Positions 45,666 through 54,681 of a DNA stretch of 64,000 nucleotides are shown in pieces (the stretch's first letter is position 1; each line of letters opens with the position of its first letter). The stretch is from Chitinophagaceae bacterium. Lineage in GTDB: Bacteria > Bacteroidota > Bacteroidia > Chitinophagales > Chitinophagaceae. Made by a program: the position numbers and the translations under genes. The notes under the pieces are model-generated. The model ran no database searches and was not told the DNA's origin. It saw only the letters and a program-made list of their open reading frames with translations. The stretch spans positions 62,001 to 126,000 of the forward strand of contig JADKAZ010000005.1 in the NCBI GenBank assembly GCA_016719015.1, given 5' to 3'.

Positions 45666-48600
45666 TTATACGGGGATTGCAGAAGAAGCAAAACAGTAAG
45701 TATGCATGGATTTTAAAAATCGCTGCATCTCTTCCATACTCTTCATATTTTCTGCTACCAGGAGGAACAATTTCCCTGTCTGTTTTAATTTGCCTTTATT
45801 AGTTGCCGTTTGAAGAAACTCAATAATTTTTTGGAAGGTGGCCGATTCAAAATAAGGCGAGTCGGGCCTGTTGATAAAAAAGCAACGGAGTGTTTGGATT
45901 TTTAAACTCATTTTTTCAAATCCCAGATCAACAGCCAGCTTACGGCAACGAACAGTGATGAATAAATCTTTCACTGGTTGTGGTAATGCTCCAAACCGGT
46001 CTTCCATTTCCTGTTGCATAGCCAGCAATTCTTCTTCGTTTTCACAATTATCTAATCGCTGATATAATGACAATCTTTCGCCAATACTTTCTACATAATC
46101 ATCTGGTATTAATATTTCCAAATCAGTATCAATGGTACAATCTGCCACAAAATCATCCTGCTTCGCAATTTCTTCTTTGAACAATTCTTTAAACTCTGTT
46201 CGTTTCAATTCACGGATGGCTTCATCTAATATCTTCTGATACATTTCAAATCCAATATCCGCCATAAAACCGCTTTGCTCACCGCCTAATAAATTACCGG
46301 CACCCCGGATGTCCAAATCCCTCATGGCTATCTGGAAGCCGCTGCCCAATTCGCTATGCTGTTCTAATGTTTGTAATCGTTTCTTTGAATCATTAGGCAA
46401 CGTACTCATTGGTGGTGCCAGCAGATAACAAAATGCTTTCTTATTGCTTCTCCCTACCCGTCCTCTCAACTGGTGCAAATCACTCAAACCAAACTGGTGA
46501 GCATTATTCACTATAATGGTATTTACATTCGGGATATCAACACCGCTTTCAACAATATTGGTACAAATGAGCACATCATATTTGCGGTCAATGAAATCAA
46601 ATATTCTTTCCTCCAATATATGCCCCTCCATTTGTCCGTGAGCATAGCCAATACTTAAGTCAGGACATAAAGCCTGAATAATAGCAGCCATTTCTGCCAG
46701 CCCGGCTATACGATTGTAGATAAAGAATACCTGCCCCCCCCGTTCTGTTTCAAAGTAAATAGCTTCCCGTATAAAATCCTCATTATATACCTGCACTTCT
46801 GTTTGAATAGGCTGCCGGTTGGGCGGTGGTGTATTCATGATGCTTAAATCCCTGGCACCCATCAACGAAAATTGTAATGTTCTAGGAATGGGTGTGGCGG
46901 TTAATGTCAGACAATCCACTGCCGTCCGCAAAGTTTTTATTTTTTCCTTATGCCCTACTCCAAATTTCTGTTCTTCATCTACTACCAGCAATCCAAGGTC
47001 TTTAAACTTTACTTCCTTTCCCAATAAACCATGTGTACCGATAATAATATCTACTTTTCCTTCCTCTACTTTCTTTAATGTTTCCTTTTTCTCTTTGGCA
47101 GATTTGAACCGATTGATATAATCCACTGTAACAGGAAAATCTTTCAGTCGTTCTTTAAAAGTCTGGTAATGCTGAAATGCTAAAATAGTGGTGGGCACCA
47201 GTACAGCAGCCTGTTTTCCATCCAAACATGTTTTGAAAGAAGCCCTGATAGCAACTTCTGTTTTACCAAATCCCACATCGCCACAAACCAGCCGGTCCAT
47301 TGGTGATGGTGATTCCATATCCTTTTTTACATCGGCTGTTGCTTTGCTCTGGTCAGGAGTATCTTCATAAATGAAAGAGGCTTCCAGTTCGGTTTGCATA
47401 TAATTATCCGGGGAGTGCTGAAAACCATGCTGGGCTTTTCTTTTAGCATACAATTTTATAAGGTCAAAAGCAATTTCCTTAACCTTGGTTTTTGTTTTCT
47501 CTTTTAATTTATTCCAAACATCACTGCCGAGTTTATTTACTTTTGGCACACTGCCGTCCTTACCGGTATACTTGGCTATTTTATGCAGGCTGTTGATATT
47601 GACATATAATATATCTGTGTCCTTATAAATCAGCCTTACCGCCTCCTGCAATCTTCCATTAACTTCTATCTTTTGTAAACCGCTGAATATACCAACACCA
47701 TGATCTATGTGCGTGACAAAATCACCTGGTTGCAATTCCCGCAGGGTTCGTAATGTTATTGCCTTATTCTTGTTATAGGCTTGTTTTACTTTGTATTTAT
47801 GATATCGCTGAAAAACCTGGTGGTCGGTATAACAAACGATTTGCTGGTCTTCATCAATAAAACCTTCATGAATAGAAGTGGTGATGGGATTAAAAATAAT
47901 TTCTGCTTTCAGGTCCTGGAAAATACTCCTCAACCGTTCCAGTTGTTTTGGATTCTCCCCAAAAATGTAAAGTTGAAACTTCCTGGCTTCCCATACTTTC
48001 AAATCCTTGATCAGTAAATCAAATTGCCGGTTAAAGGCTGGTTGTTCTTTCGTATGAAATTCAATTTCGAAACTGGAGAGGTAAGATTGAAATCCAAATT
48101 CTACCAGGTGTTTTTTGCTGAGTTCATTTTCCAAACTGGTAGCTGTTATAAAATCGCCGGCACCAACATCTTTTTTAATTAATTTATCATCGAGGTCTTC
48201 CTGTTCCTTACGTTTAGCTGCTTTTTGCCCGGCAAGGGTGGTGTTTGCAAGAAATGAAGCTTTAATTTCTTCCTGTAAACCCAGAAATGCCTGCAAATCA
48301 TCTTCACTGTCTGCCAAATGAGACTTACATAATTCATAGTCCTGTAACCAAACTATGGTATTGTCCGGTAAAAAATCGAACAATGAAATTCTTTCTTCAC
48401 TGGAGAATTGTGTATCTACATTAGGGATTATGGTAACCTGCAATAGTTTTCTTTCGCTCAATTGTGTTTCCGGGTCTACTATCCGGATGGAATCTACATC
48501 GTTACCATACAACTCAACCCGGTAAGGCTTTTCGTTACCATAAGAATATATATCAAGGATACCCCCTCGTATCGCAAACTGTCCGGGCTCATATACAAAG

Positions 48601-49118
48601 TCAGTTCTTTCAAAACCATAGTCTGCGAGTTTTAGCAACAACTCGTCTACATTAAGCCTGTCACCAGATTTTATATGGATAATATTAGATGATAGTGTTC
48701 CCGGCAACACTACTTTCTCGAACAATGCCTCTGGATAGGTTACTACAATTTTCTTATTGCCCCCCGCTGCTATTTTTGTCAATGCTTCAGTACGAAGCAT
48801 CACATGTGATGAATTTAGTAACTGGTAATTCTTCCTGTTTTTAAAAGACGAAGGGAAATAAAAAATATCCAATGCCTCTGTCAGGTTTTCAAGTGTATTA
48901 TGGAAATATGCCGCTTCTTCGGCATCATTCAACACAATAAGGTGGTTCAATTGCGAACAGGATGGGTGCATAAAAGCAGCTGCCACTACAAACTGAGAGG
49001 AACTTCCCTGTAAATTTTTTAGGTAAATTTTTTGAGGTTGGGCAAAAGAGAACTTGTCCGCCAGTTGAAAAAGACGGGGGGTGTTTTGATACTGTTTCAG
49101 CAAATCCTTTACACTCAT
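45666..49118 (-). CDS. mfd: Transcription-repair coupling factor
   Basis: Displaces stalled RNA polymerase and recruits UvrA to damage. 1150 residues: UvrB-like N-terminal domains (1-440 or so), the RNA-polymerase interaction domain with PGDFVTHIDHGVGIFSGL, the translocase with Walker A GDVGFGKT at about 612-619, VVDEEQKFGVGHKEK, TATPIPRTLQFS, and RGRVGRSNKKAFCYLL, then the C-terminal TRCF domain. Complete with all helicase motifs. A TATCTTTA box lies eight bases before the ATG. Monocistronic, divergent from the FNR-like gene. Confidence 0.97.
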   Translation of the reverse strand: MSVKDLLKQYQNTPRLFQLADKFSFAQPQKIYLKNLQGSSSQFVVAAAFMHPSCSQLNHLIVLNDAEEAAYFHNTLENLTEALDIFYFPSSFKNRKNYQLLNSSHVMLRTEALTKIAAGGNKKIVVTYPEALFEKVVLPGTLSSNIIHIKSGDRLNVDELLLKLADYGFERTDFVYEPGQFAIRGGILDIYSYGNEKPYRVELYGNDVDSIRIVDPETQLSERKLLQVTIIPNVDTQFSSEERISLFDFLPDNTIVWLQDYELCKSHLADSEDDLQAFLGLQEEIKASFLANTTLAGQKAAKRKEQEDLDDKLIKKDVGAGDFITATSLENELSKKHLVEFGFQSYLSSFEIEFHTKEQPAFNRQFDLLIKDLKVWEARKFQLYIFGENPKQLERLRSIFQDLKAEIIFNPITTSIHEGFIDEDQQIVCYTDHQVFQRYHKYKVKQAYNKNKAITLRTLRELQPGDFVTHIDHGVGIFSGLQKIEVNGRLQEAVRLIYKDTDILYVNINSLHKIAKYTGKDGSVPKVNKLGSDVWNKLKEKTKTKVKEIAFDLIKLYAKRKAQHGFQHSPDNYMQTELEASFIYEDTPDQSKATADVKKDMESPSPMDRLVCGDVGFGKTEVAIRASFKTCLDGKQAAVLVPTTILAFQHYQTFKERLKDFPVTVDYINRFKSAKEKKETLKKVEEGKVDIIIGTHGLLGKEVKFKDLGLLVVDEEQKFGVGHKEKIKTLRTAVDCLTLTATPIPRTLQFSLMGARDLSIMNTPPPNRQPIQTEVQVYNEDFIREAIYFETERGGQVFFIYNRIAGLAEMAAIIQALCPDLSIGYAHGQMEGHILEERIFDFIDRKYDVLICTNIVESGVDIPNVNTIIVNNAHQFGLSDLHQLRGRVGRSNKKAFCYLLAPPMSTLPNDSKKRLQTLEQHSELGSGFQIAMRDLDIRGAGNLLGGEQSGFMADIGFEMYQKILDEAIRELKRTEFKELFKEEIAKQDDFVADCTIDTDLEILIPDDYVESIGERLSLYQRLDNCENEEELLAMQQEMEDRFGALPQPVKDLFITVRCRKLAVDLGFEKMSLKIQTLRCFFINRPDSPYFESATFQKIIEFLQTATNKGKLKQTGKLFLLVAENMKSMEEMQRFLKSMHTYCFASSAIPV

Positions 49119-49224
49119 GAGAGACGTAAAGATAAATCATCTTTAAAAGTCATCGCATAATAATTTCCCCTTTTCAGAACATATAACCCTGTGATTGGTT
49201 TTACCTTTATCTAAACCACCCATA

Positions 49225-49944
49225 ATGGCCCTTCAACCCTGGCGCAAAGGCAAAGTAATACGGATAGAGAACTATACGCATAACACAAAACGATTCTGGA
49301 TACAAATTCCGGAACTGGACCGGTTTGATTTTGCTCCGGGACAATTTGTTACATTAGACCTGCCCATTCATGAAAAATCCAATAAACGCTGGCGCAGTTA
49401 TTCCATCTCTTCCTGGCCGGATGGGACTAATGTTTTCGAATTGCTGATTGTGCTGGCACAGGGAGGCCTTGGTACCAGTTACCTTTTTAATGAAGTAAAG
49501 GTTGGTACCGAAATCAGTTTGCGGGGAGCACAGGGGGTTTTTATACTTCCTTCAATGATTAAAAAAGATATTTTCCTTATCTGTACTGGTACTGGAATTG
49601 CGCCATTCAGAAGCATGGTCAATTATATTCATCTGCACAATCTCCCCATAAAAAATATTCATTTAATTTATGGCTGCCGCAAAAAAGAAGACCTGCTTTA
49701 TTATAATGAGCTGAAAGAATTGGAAGAAAAATTACCTGGATTTTATTATCACCCTACTTTATCCCGTGAACACTGGGAAGGACGATTTGGTTATGTCCAT
49801 CCTATCTACCTGGAAATATGCAAAGACAGACAAGAAGCCGCTTTCTTCCTCTGTGGCTGGAAGCATATGGTAGATGAAGCAGTAAAACATATTACCGAAA
49901 TGGGTTATGATAAAAAAGAGATACACCTGGAACTTTACGGATAA
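49225..49944 (+). CDS. Ferredoxin-NADP reductase-like FAD oxidoreductase
   Basis: A 239-residue flavoprotein of the FNR fold. The FAD motif is RSYSISSWP (about 54-62), and the NAD(P)-binding site begins ICTGTGIAPFRSM; a late FLCGWKHMVDEAV segment fits the nicotinamide side. There is no 2Fe-2S domain, so it should pass electrons between NAD(P)H and a partner such as ferredoxin or flavodoxin. ATG 49225 is chosen since the TTG at 49195 adds ten unrelated residues. It lies 117 bp before nuoA on the same strand; a strong promoter between them suggests separate control. Confidence 0.88.
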   Translation: MALQPWRKGKVIRIENYTHNTKRFWIQIPELDRFDFAPGQFVTLDLPIHEKSNKRWRSYSISSWPDGTNVFELLIVLAQGGLGTSYLFNEVKVGTEISLRGAQGVFILPSMIKKDIFLICTGTGIAPFRSMVNYIHLHNLPIKNIHLIYGCRKKEDLLYYNELKELEEKLPGFYYHPTLSREHWEGRFGYVHPIYLEICKDRQEAAFFLCGWKHMVDEAVKHITEMGYDKKEIHLELYG

Positions 49945-50013
49945 AAAATTGCTGCAATACTTAAAGTGATTTTGAGATGATATTTAGCAACTTCCACGTT
50001 GATAAGTGTCATA

Positions 50014-50043
50014 TTTGATTTTAACGCATAGTTACTATATTCG
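50014..50043 (+). promoter_or_regulatory. Candidate promoter of the nuo operon
   Basis: TTTG (50014-50017), an 18-bp spacer and TATATTCG (50036-50043, one mismatch to TAnnTTTG) lie 18 bp before the nuoA ATG. The best-spaced -33/-7 pair in the window. Confidence 0.55.
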
Positions 50044-50061
50044 TACCAAACCAATCTGCGT

Positions 50062-50412
50062 ATGGGTGCTTCCTCGCTTATTGTACTGATTATAGCTGCC
50101 GTTGCCTTTTCAGGCATAGCTATACTCATTGCTAAATTTGTTCTTAAAGCCTCTACCAACAAACAAAAAGGTGAACCATATGAGTGTGGTATTCCTACCC
50201 ATGGAAAAACCTGGATACAACTAAATGTAGGCTACTATCTTTTTGCCCTCATATTCCTGATTTTTGATGTGGAGCTTGTTTTTTTATACCCATGGGCAGT
50301 TGTTGCCAAGAGTATGGGCTGGGTAGCATTAATTGAAATTATTATTTTCTTTTTTATTTTATTCATGGGCTTTTTGTATGCCCACAAGAAAGGCGCATTG
50401 AAATGGATGTAA
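50062..50412 (+). CDS. nuoA: NADH-quinone oxidoreductase subunit A
   Basis: A small membrane subunit of complex I at the junction of the peripheral and membrane arms. 116 residues with three membrane helices and the conserved loop PYECGIPTHG (about 39-48), whose Cys is the mobile-loop residue, then FDVELVFLYPWAV. First gene of the nuo operon; it overlaps nuoB by 10 bp. Confidence 0.95.
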   Translation: MGASSLIVLIIAAVAFSGIAILIAKFVLKASTNKQKGEPYECGIPTHGKTWIQLNVGYYLFALIFLIFDVELVFLYPWAVVAKSMGWVALIEIIIFFFILFMGFLYAHKKGALKWM

Positions 50413-50876
50413 CGCAACAAACAACTAAAGGGGATTTTCCAGGTCAGATACATGAAACGCCGGGTGGCGGCATCGTCCTTAGTAAATTAGATGATGTAAT
50501 CAACTGGGCCAGATCAAATTCTTTATGGCCGCTGACTTTCGCCACCAGTTGCTGTGGTATTGAATACATGGCTGTAGCTGGTGCCAAATATGATTTCTCT
50601 CGGTTTGGTTTTGAAGTGGCAAGAGCTACTCCCCGCCAGGCTGATGTTATCATTATTGCGGGTACTATCGTAAATAAAATGGCCCCTGTTTTAAAAAGAT
50701 TGTATGACCAGATGGCTGACCCCAAATATGTCATTGCCATGGGAGCCTGTGCTATCAGTGGTGGTCCATTTTTCTATAACACTTATTCTGTTGTAAAAGG
50801 TGCCGACCATGTGATACCGGTAGATGTGTATGTGGCTGGTTGCCCCCAAGACCGGAAGCGTTGCTTCATGCCCTGA
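50403..50876 (+). CDS. nuoB: NADH-quinone oxidoreductase subunit B, C-terminus lost by a frame disruption
   Basis: Carries the terminal [4Fe-4S] cluster N2 that hands electrons to quinone. Ligands Cys50, Cys51 (TSCCGIEYM), Cys116 (MGACAISGG) and Cys147 (VAGCP) are all present. After Cys147-Pro148 the frame runs into QDRKRCFMP and stops at residue 157. The conserved family ending, PPRPEALLHALIKLQ, is encoded in the -1 frame from the same five-C run (50843-50847) to a TAA at 50939-50941. Restored, the protein would be 179 residues, the normal length. One missing C, real or from sequencing, is the simplest explanation; ribosomal slippage is an alternative. Overlaps nuoA by 10 bp. Confidence 0.93.
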   Translation: MDVTQQTTKGDFPGQIHETPGGGIVLSKLDDVINWARSNSLWPLTFATSCCGIEYMAVAGAKYDFSRFGFEVARATPRQADVIIIAGTIVNKMAPVLKRLYDQMADPKYVIAMGACAISGGPFFYNTYSVVKGADHVIPVDVYVAGCPQDRKRCFMP

Positions 50877-50941
50877 TAAAACTGCAGGAGAAAATAAAAA
50901 GCGGATTGACCAGGGAACAAATAAGAAAGGACAAAGAATAA
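50841..50941 (+). pseudogene. nuoB: Displaced C-terminal tail of nuoB in the -1 frame
   Basis: Read from the C-run, this frame gives PPRPEALLHALIKLQEKIK and then SGLTREQIRKDKE to a TAA, which is the conserved NuoB C-terminus. Its stop is two bases from the nuoC ATG, the tight spacing seen between the other nuo genes, so the frame was once (or is still) continuous with nuoB. A small GAAGC/GCTTC hairpin (50855-50867) lies seven bases after the C-run. Confidence 0.85.
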
Positions 50942-50943
50942 CT

Positions 50944-51402
50944 ATGTCGAACGAAGAATTGAAAACCAAAATAACAGAACTGCTGCCTGCAGCCACTTTT
51001 GAAGAAGGTGGTGAATGGTTGAATATAAATATTGAGACAAAAGACTGGTTATCGCTGGCACAACAGCTTCGTAATGATAATTCCTTATTTTTTGATTATC
51101 TATTTTGCCTGACCTGTATTGATTGGAAGACACACCTTACCATGGTGTATCATTTATCTTCTACCCAACACAGACATAATATAGTTGTCAAATCAAAACT
51201 GGACAGAAACAATCCTGAAATTGAAACAGTTGCCCATATCTGGAAGACTGCTGAATTTCATGAAAGAGAAGTATATGAAATGTTTGGAGTGAATTTTCTC
51301 CACCATCCCGATTTAAGATTATTAATACTACCGGACGGATGGGAAGGAAAGAACCCATTGAGAAAAGATTTTGAAGACCCCATTAATATGATCAAACTCT
51401 GA
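50944..51402 (+). CDS. nuoC: NADH-quinone oxidoreductase subunit C
   Basis: A 152-residue peripheral-arm subunit. It begins MSNEELKTKITELLP; the family motif HEREVYEMFGVNFLHHPDLRLLILPDGWEG (here in part: REVYEMFGVNFLHHPDLR) precedes the NPLRKDFEDP end. ATG 50944 is right because upstream codons in this frame overlap the nuoB tail and lack similarity. Slightly short but complete. nuoD starts one base after its stop, and the two are not fused as they are in some relatives. Confidence 0.95.
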   Translation: MSNEELKTKITELLPAATFEEGGEWLNINIETKDWLSLAQQLRNDNSLFFDYLFCLTCIDWKTHLTMVYHLSSTQHRHNIVVKSKLDRNNPEIETVAHIWKTAEFHEREVYEMFGVNFLHHPDLRLLILPDGWEGKNPLRKDFEDPINMIKL

Positions 51403-51403
51403 T

Positions 51404-52519
51404 ATGTTTGAAGAAGTAGGCACAACGATTGACGGTGATATGATCATTAACGTAGGACCACAACATCCTGCCACACATGGTGTATTACACCTTGTCATTA
51501 CCTTGAATGGGGAAACAATTAAAAAAGTTGAGCCACACCTGGGATTTATTCACCGCTCTATTGAGAAAATGTGTGAAAGCCTTTCCTACCGTCAATTCAT
51601 TTATGTTACCAGCCGGATGGATTATCTCTCAGCCCATATTAATAATCATGCCTGTGCTTTGTGTGTGGAGAAGGGATTACAAGTAGAAATTCCACCAAGA
51701 GCCCAGGTTATCAGGGTGCTGATGGATGAGTTGACTAGAATTGCTTCACATGAATTATGGTGGGGAGCTATGGCAATGGACCTCGGTGCTTTTACCCCCT
51801 TCTTTCATGCATTCAGGGAAAGAGAAAGCATTAATGACATAATGGAAGAAACCTGCGGGGCCAGATTGACCATGAACTATATGGTACCCGGTGGAGTGAT
51901 GCAGGACCTTCATCCAAATTTTCAAAAAAGAACAAAAGAATTTCTTCAACTATACAAACGAAAAATCCATGAATATGATGAACTGGTAACAGGCAACATC
52001 ATTTTTCAAAACAGGATGAAGAATGTTGGGTACTTATCCGCTGAAGATGCTGTTTCTTACGGATGTTCAGGTCCTGCGGCAAGAGGCAGCGGTGTTAGTT
52101 GTGATATAAGAAAAATATACCCATACGAGATATATGACAAACTGGAGTTTGATGAGGTGCTTGAAACAGCCGGTGACTCTTTTGCCCGTTATATGATTCG
52201 TATACGGGAAATGCAACAATCCATCCGCATCATTGAACAACTGATCGATAACATTCCTGAAGGAGACTTCCAGACGAAGACAAAAGCAGTATTGAAATTA
52301 CCTAAAGGAGAATTTTATACAAGAGTGGAAACGGCCCGTGGAGAACTGGGTGTATATATTGTAAGTGAAGGCGGAACAACTCCTTACAGAATAAAATTCC
52401 GTTCACCGGGTTTCTCCAACCTTTCTGTACTGGATCATATTGCCAGGGGCAGTAAGCTGGGAGATTTAGTAGCAATGATGGGCACATTAGATTTAGTAAT
52501 ACCTGATATAGATAGATAA
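51404..52519 (+). CDS. nuoD: NADH-quinone oxidoreductase subunit D
   Basis: A 371-residue subunit that forms the quinone-binding site with NuoB. Visible are GPQHPATHGVLHL with the quinone-site His region, GFIHRSIEKMCE, TSRMDYLSAHINNHA, and the ending IARGSKLGDLVAMMGTLDLV followed by DR, in line with the [NiFe]-hydrogenase ancestry. Starts one base after nuoC. The next gene should be nuoE, but nuoH follows after 89 bp. Confidence 0.96.
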   Translation: MFEEVGTTIDGDMIINVGPQHPATHGVLHLVITLNGETIKKVEPHLGFIHRSIEKMCESLSYRQFIYVTSRMDYLSAHINNHACALCVEKGLQVEIPPRAQVIRVLMDELTRIASHELWWGAMAMDLGAFTPFFHAFRERESINDIMEETCGARLTMNYMVPGGVMQDLHPNFQKRTKEFLQLYKRKIHEYDELVTGNIIFQNRMKNVGYLSAEDAVSYGCSGPAARGSGVSCDIRKIYPYEIYDKLEFDEVLETAGDSFARYMIRIREMQQSIRIIEQLIDNIPEGDFQTKTKAVLKLPKGEFYTRVETARGELGVYIVSEGGTTPYRIKFRSPGFSNLSVLDHIARGSKLGDLVAMMGTLDLVIPDIDR

Positions 52520-52608
52520 GGACAACTATATTGATTAGAAAACAAGAGCAGATTGAAAACAGAACTTATTAATAACAAAAAAGAGAATCCCCTTTAGGGG
52601 CTGGGGAT
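52520..52608. other. nuoD-nuoH junction, where nuoE-F-G are missing
   Basis: An 89-bp gap with no open frame of note. Near its end CCCCTTTAGGGG and a trailing CTGGGG form a G/C inverted repeat ten or so bases before the nuoH ATG. It looks like an interspersed repeat and not like remains of nuoE, nuoF or nuoG, of which I find no trace. Confidence 0.55.
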
Positions 52609-53685
52609 ATGTGGAGTTTTTCTAACATAGCAAACAACCTGCATGAATGGTTAAGTAACACCTTCAACCCGACAATGACACTGATCATTGAAATGGTGTT
52701 GGCCGGTGTTGCTGTGATTGGTTTGTTTGCTGCATTAGGATTAGTACTGGTCATCATGGAAAGGAAGGTATCTGCCTGGATGCAGATACGCCTGGGACCA
52801 AACCGGGTTGGCCCCAAAGGAATGCTTCAATCACTGGCTGACACCTTGAAATTGTTAGTAAAGGAAGGACTGACTCCAAACGGAGCAGATAAATTTTTAT
52901 TCAACCTGGCTCCTTTCATTGCTATGATTGTGGCAATGTTGTTAATGGCGCCGATAGCTTTTGCCAAAGATTTTCAACTATGGGACTTAAATATTGGAGT
53001 GCTATATGTATCTGCTGTTTCATCGCTGATGGTCATTAGCATATTAATGGCGGGTTGGTCCAGCAATAATAAATACTCACTGATGGGAGCGATGCGAAGT
53101 GGAGCACAGATCGTAAGCTATGAATTATCTGCCGGACTATCTGTACTGGCTGTAGTAGTAATGACAGGCAGCCTGCAAGTGTCTGATATCATTCATTCAC
53201 AAGCTGATGGCTGGTGGATCTTTAAAGGACATATCCCAATGGTTATTGCCTTTGTTACTTTTATAATAGCTGTTACAGCAGAAACCAACAGGGCGCCGTT
53301 TGACCTTGCAGAAGCCGAATCAGAATTAACAGCCGGTTTTCATACAGAATATTCAGGGATGAAGTTTGCTTTATTCTTTCTTGCTGAATATGTGAATGTG
53401 TTTATTGTTTGTGCTATTGGTGCAACACTGTTTCTCGGTGGCTGGATGCCTTTCCATATTGGCAACTGGACCGCATTTAATCATGTGATGGACTATATCC
53501 CATCGAGTATATGGTTCTTTGGAAAAACATTCTTTTTAATATTCGTCATTATGTGGTTCAGGTGGACATTCCCAAGATTAAGGATTGACCAACTGCTGAA
53601 CCTGGAATGGAAATATTTATTACCGATAAGTATGATAAACTTATTGATTGTAACAGCAATGGCTATATTAAAATGGCATTTTTAA
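52609..53685 (+). CDS. nuoH: NADH-quinone oxidoreductase subunit H
   Basis: A 358-residue membrane subunit with about eight helices that forms the quinone tunnel and the first part of the proton path. The typical ERKVSAWMQIRLGPNRVGP and ETNRAPFDLAEAESELTAGF segments are present (the latter carries the acidic residues of the E-channel), as is WFRWTFPRLRIDQL near the end. Confidence 0.96.
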   Translation: MWSFSNIANNLHEWLSNTFNPTMTLIIEMVLAGVAVIGLFAALGLVLVIMERKVSAWMQIRLGPNRVGPKGMLQSLADTLKLLVKEGLTPNGADKFLFNLAPFIAMIVAMLLMAPIAFAKDFQLWDLNIGVLYVSAVSSLMVISILMAGWSSNNKYSLMGAMRSGAQIVSYELSAGLSVLAVVVMTGSLQVSDIIHSQADGWWIFKGHIPMVIAFVTFIIAVTAETNRAPFDLAEAESELTAGFHTEYSGMKFALFFLAEYVNVFIVCAIGATLFLGGWMPFHIGNWTAFNHVMDYIPSSIWFFGKTFFLIFVIMWFRWTFPRLRIDQLLNLEWKYLLPISMINLLIVTAMAILKWHF

Positions 53686-53689
53686 AATT

Positions 53690-54166
53690 ATGTTCATAAC
53701 GAAGTATATAAAAGATGTTTACAATGGTGTAAAGTCATTGCTTGTCGGCATGAAGCGGACACTTTATTATTTTACACATCACAAAGAGATCATCACCCAA
53801 CAATATCCGGACAACCGTGACACACTGGTGTTGCCTGAACGGTTCAAAGGCGAAGTGGTAATGCCGCATGATGAGAATAATGAACACCGCTGCACCGGCT
53901 GCCAGGCCTGTGAACTGGCCTGTCCCAATGGAACGATCAAAGTGATTTTCAAAAATGAACTGAATGCAGAAGGCAAAAAGAAAAAAGCAATTGATAAACT
54001 GGTGTACCACCTGGAGCTATGTACCATGTGCAATCTTTGTATTGAAGCCTGCCCATCTGATGCCATAAAAATGGCACAGACATTTGAGCATAGTGTGTTT
54101 GACAGGAATGAACTGACAAAAATTTTAAATAACCCCGGCTCTAAAATTATGGATGGAGTAGAATGA
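53690..54166 (+). CDS. nuoI: NADH-quinone oxidoreductase subunit I
   Basis: A 158-residue ferredoxin-like subunit with two [4Fe-4S] clusters: Cys68, 71, 74, 78 (CTGCQACELACP) and Cys111, 114, 117, 121 (CTMCNLCIEACP). In a complex without NuoEFG these clusters would be the first stop for incoming electrons. Begins four bases after nuoH; overlaps nuoJ by 4 bp. Confidence 0.96.
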   Translation: MFITKYIKDVYNGVKSLLVGMKRTLYYFTHHKEIITQQYPDNRDTLVLPERFKGEVVMPHDENNEHRCTGCQACELACPNGTIKVIFKNELNAEGKKKKAIDKLVYHLELCTMCNLCIEACPSDAIKMAQTFEHSVFDRNELTKILNNPGSKIMDGVE

Positions 54167-54681
54167 TTACCGGTTCAACTATAATATTTTATTTACTGGC
54201 AGCATTAACGCTGACCTGCGCACTGTTGTCTGTTTCAACAAGACAAATTTTCCGTGCGGCTATCTACCTTTTATTCTCGCTGATCGGTATTGCTGGTATT
54301 TATTTCTGGCTGCAGTATGAATTTATTGCAGCTGTACAAATTGTGGTCTATGTTGGAGGAATCGTAGTCCTGATCATCTTCTCTATATTCCTGACACAGC
54401 AAGCAGGGGAAAAATTAGCGAAACAAAAATTAGACAGGAAGATATTTTCAGCCCTGGCTGTTTTTTGCGGATTTGCATTGACAATGCTGCAGGTTTATCA
54501 GCACAATTTCAATAATGCTGCAACAACATCTGCCCCAACCGTAGCTGATATTGGAAGAAAAATGCTGAATGTTGATCAGGAAGGATACGCATTACCGTTT
54601 GAAGTTATTTCAATGCTGCTGTTAGCGGCGATGGTTGGATGTATCGTAATTGCTTTACGAAGTAAACCGGAAACAAAATGA
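54163..54681 (+). CDS. nuoJ: NADH-quinone oxidoreductase subunit J
   Basis: A 172-residue membrane subunit with five helices. The third helix region EFIAAVQIVVYVGGIVVLIIF has the π-bulge type sequence that is conserved in NuoJ. Overlaps nuoI and nuoK by 4 bp each (ATGA), a sign of translational coupling. Confidence 0.94.
   Translation: MITGSTIIFYLLAALTLTCALLSVSTRQIFRAAIYLLFSLIGIAGIYFWLQYEFIAAVQIVVYVGGIVVLIIFSIFLTQQAGEKLAKQKLDRKIFSALAVFCGFALTMLQVYQHNFNNAATTSAPTVADIGRKMLNVDQEGYALPFEVISMLLLAAMVGCIVIALRSKPETK

Noticed and set aside
50824..50943. 40-codon N-terminal extension of nuoC
   Set aside because: It overlaps the nuoB 3' end out of frame; the NuoC family begins at MSNEELKTKI.
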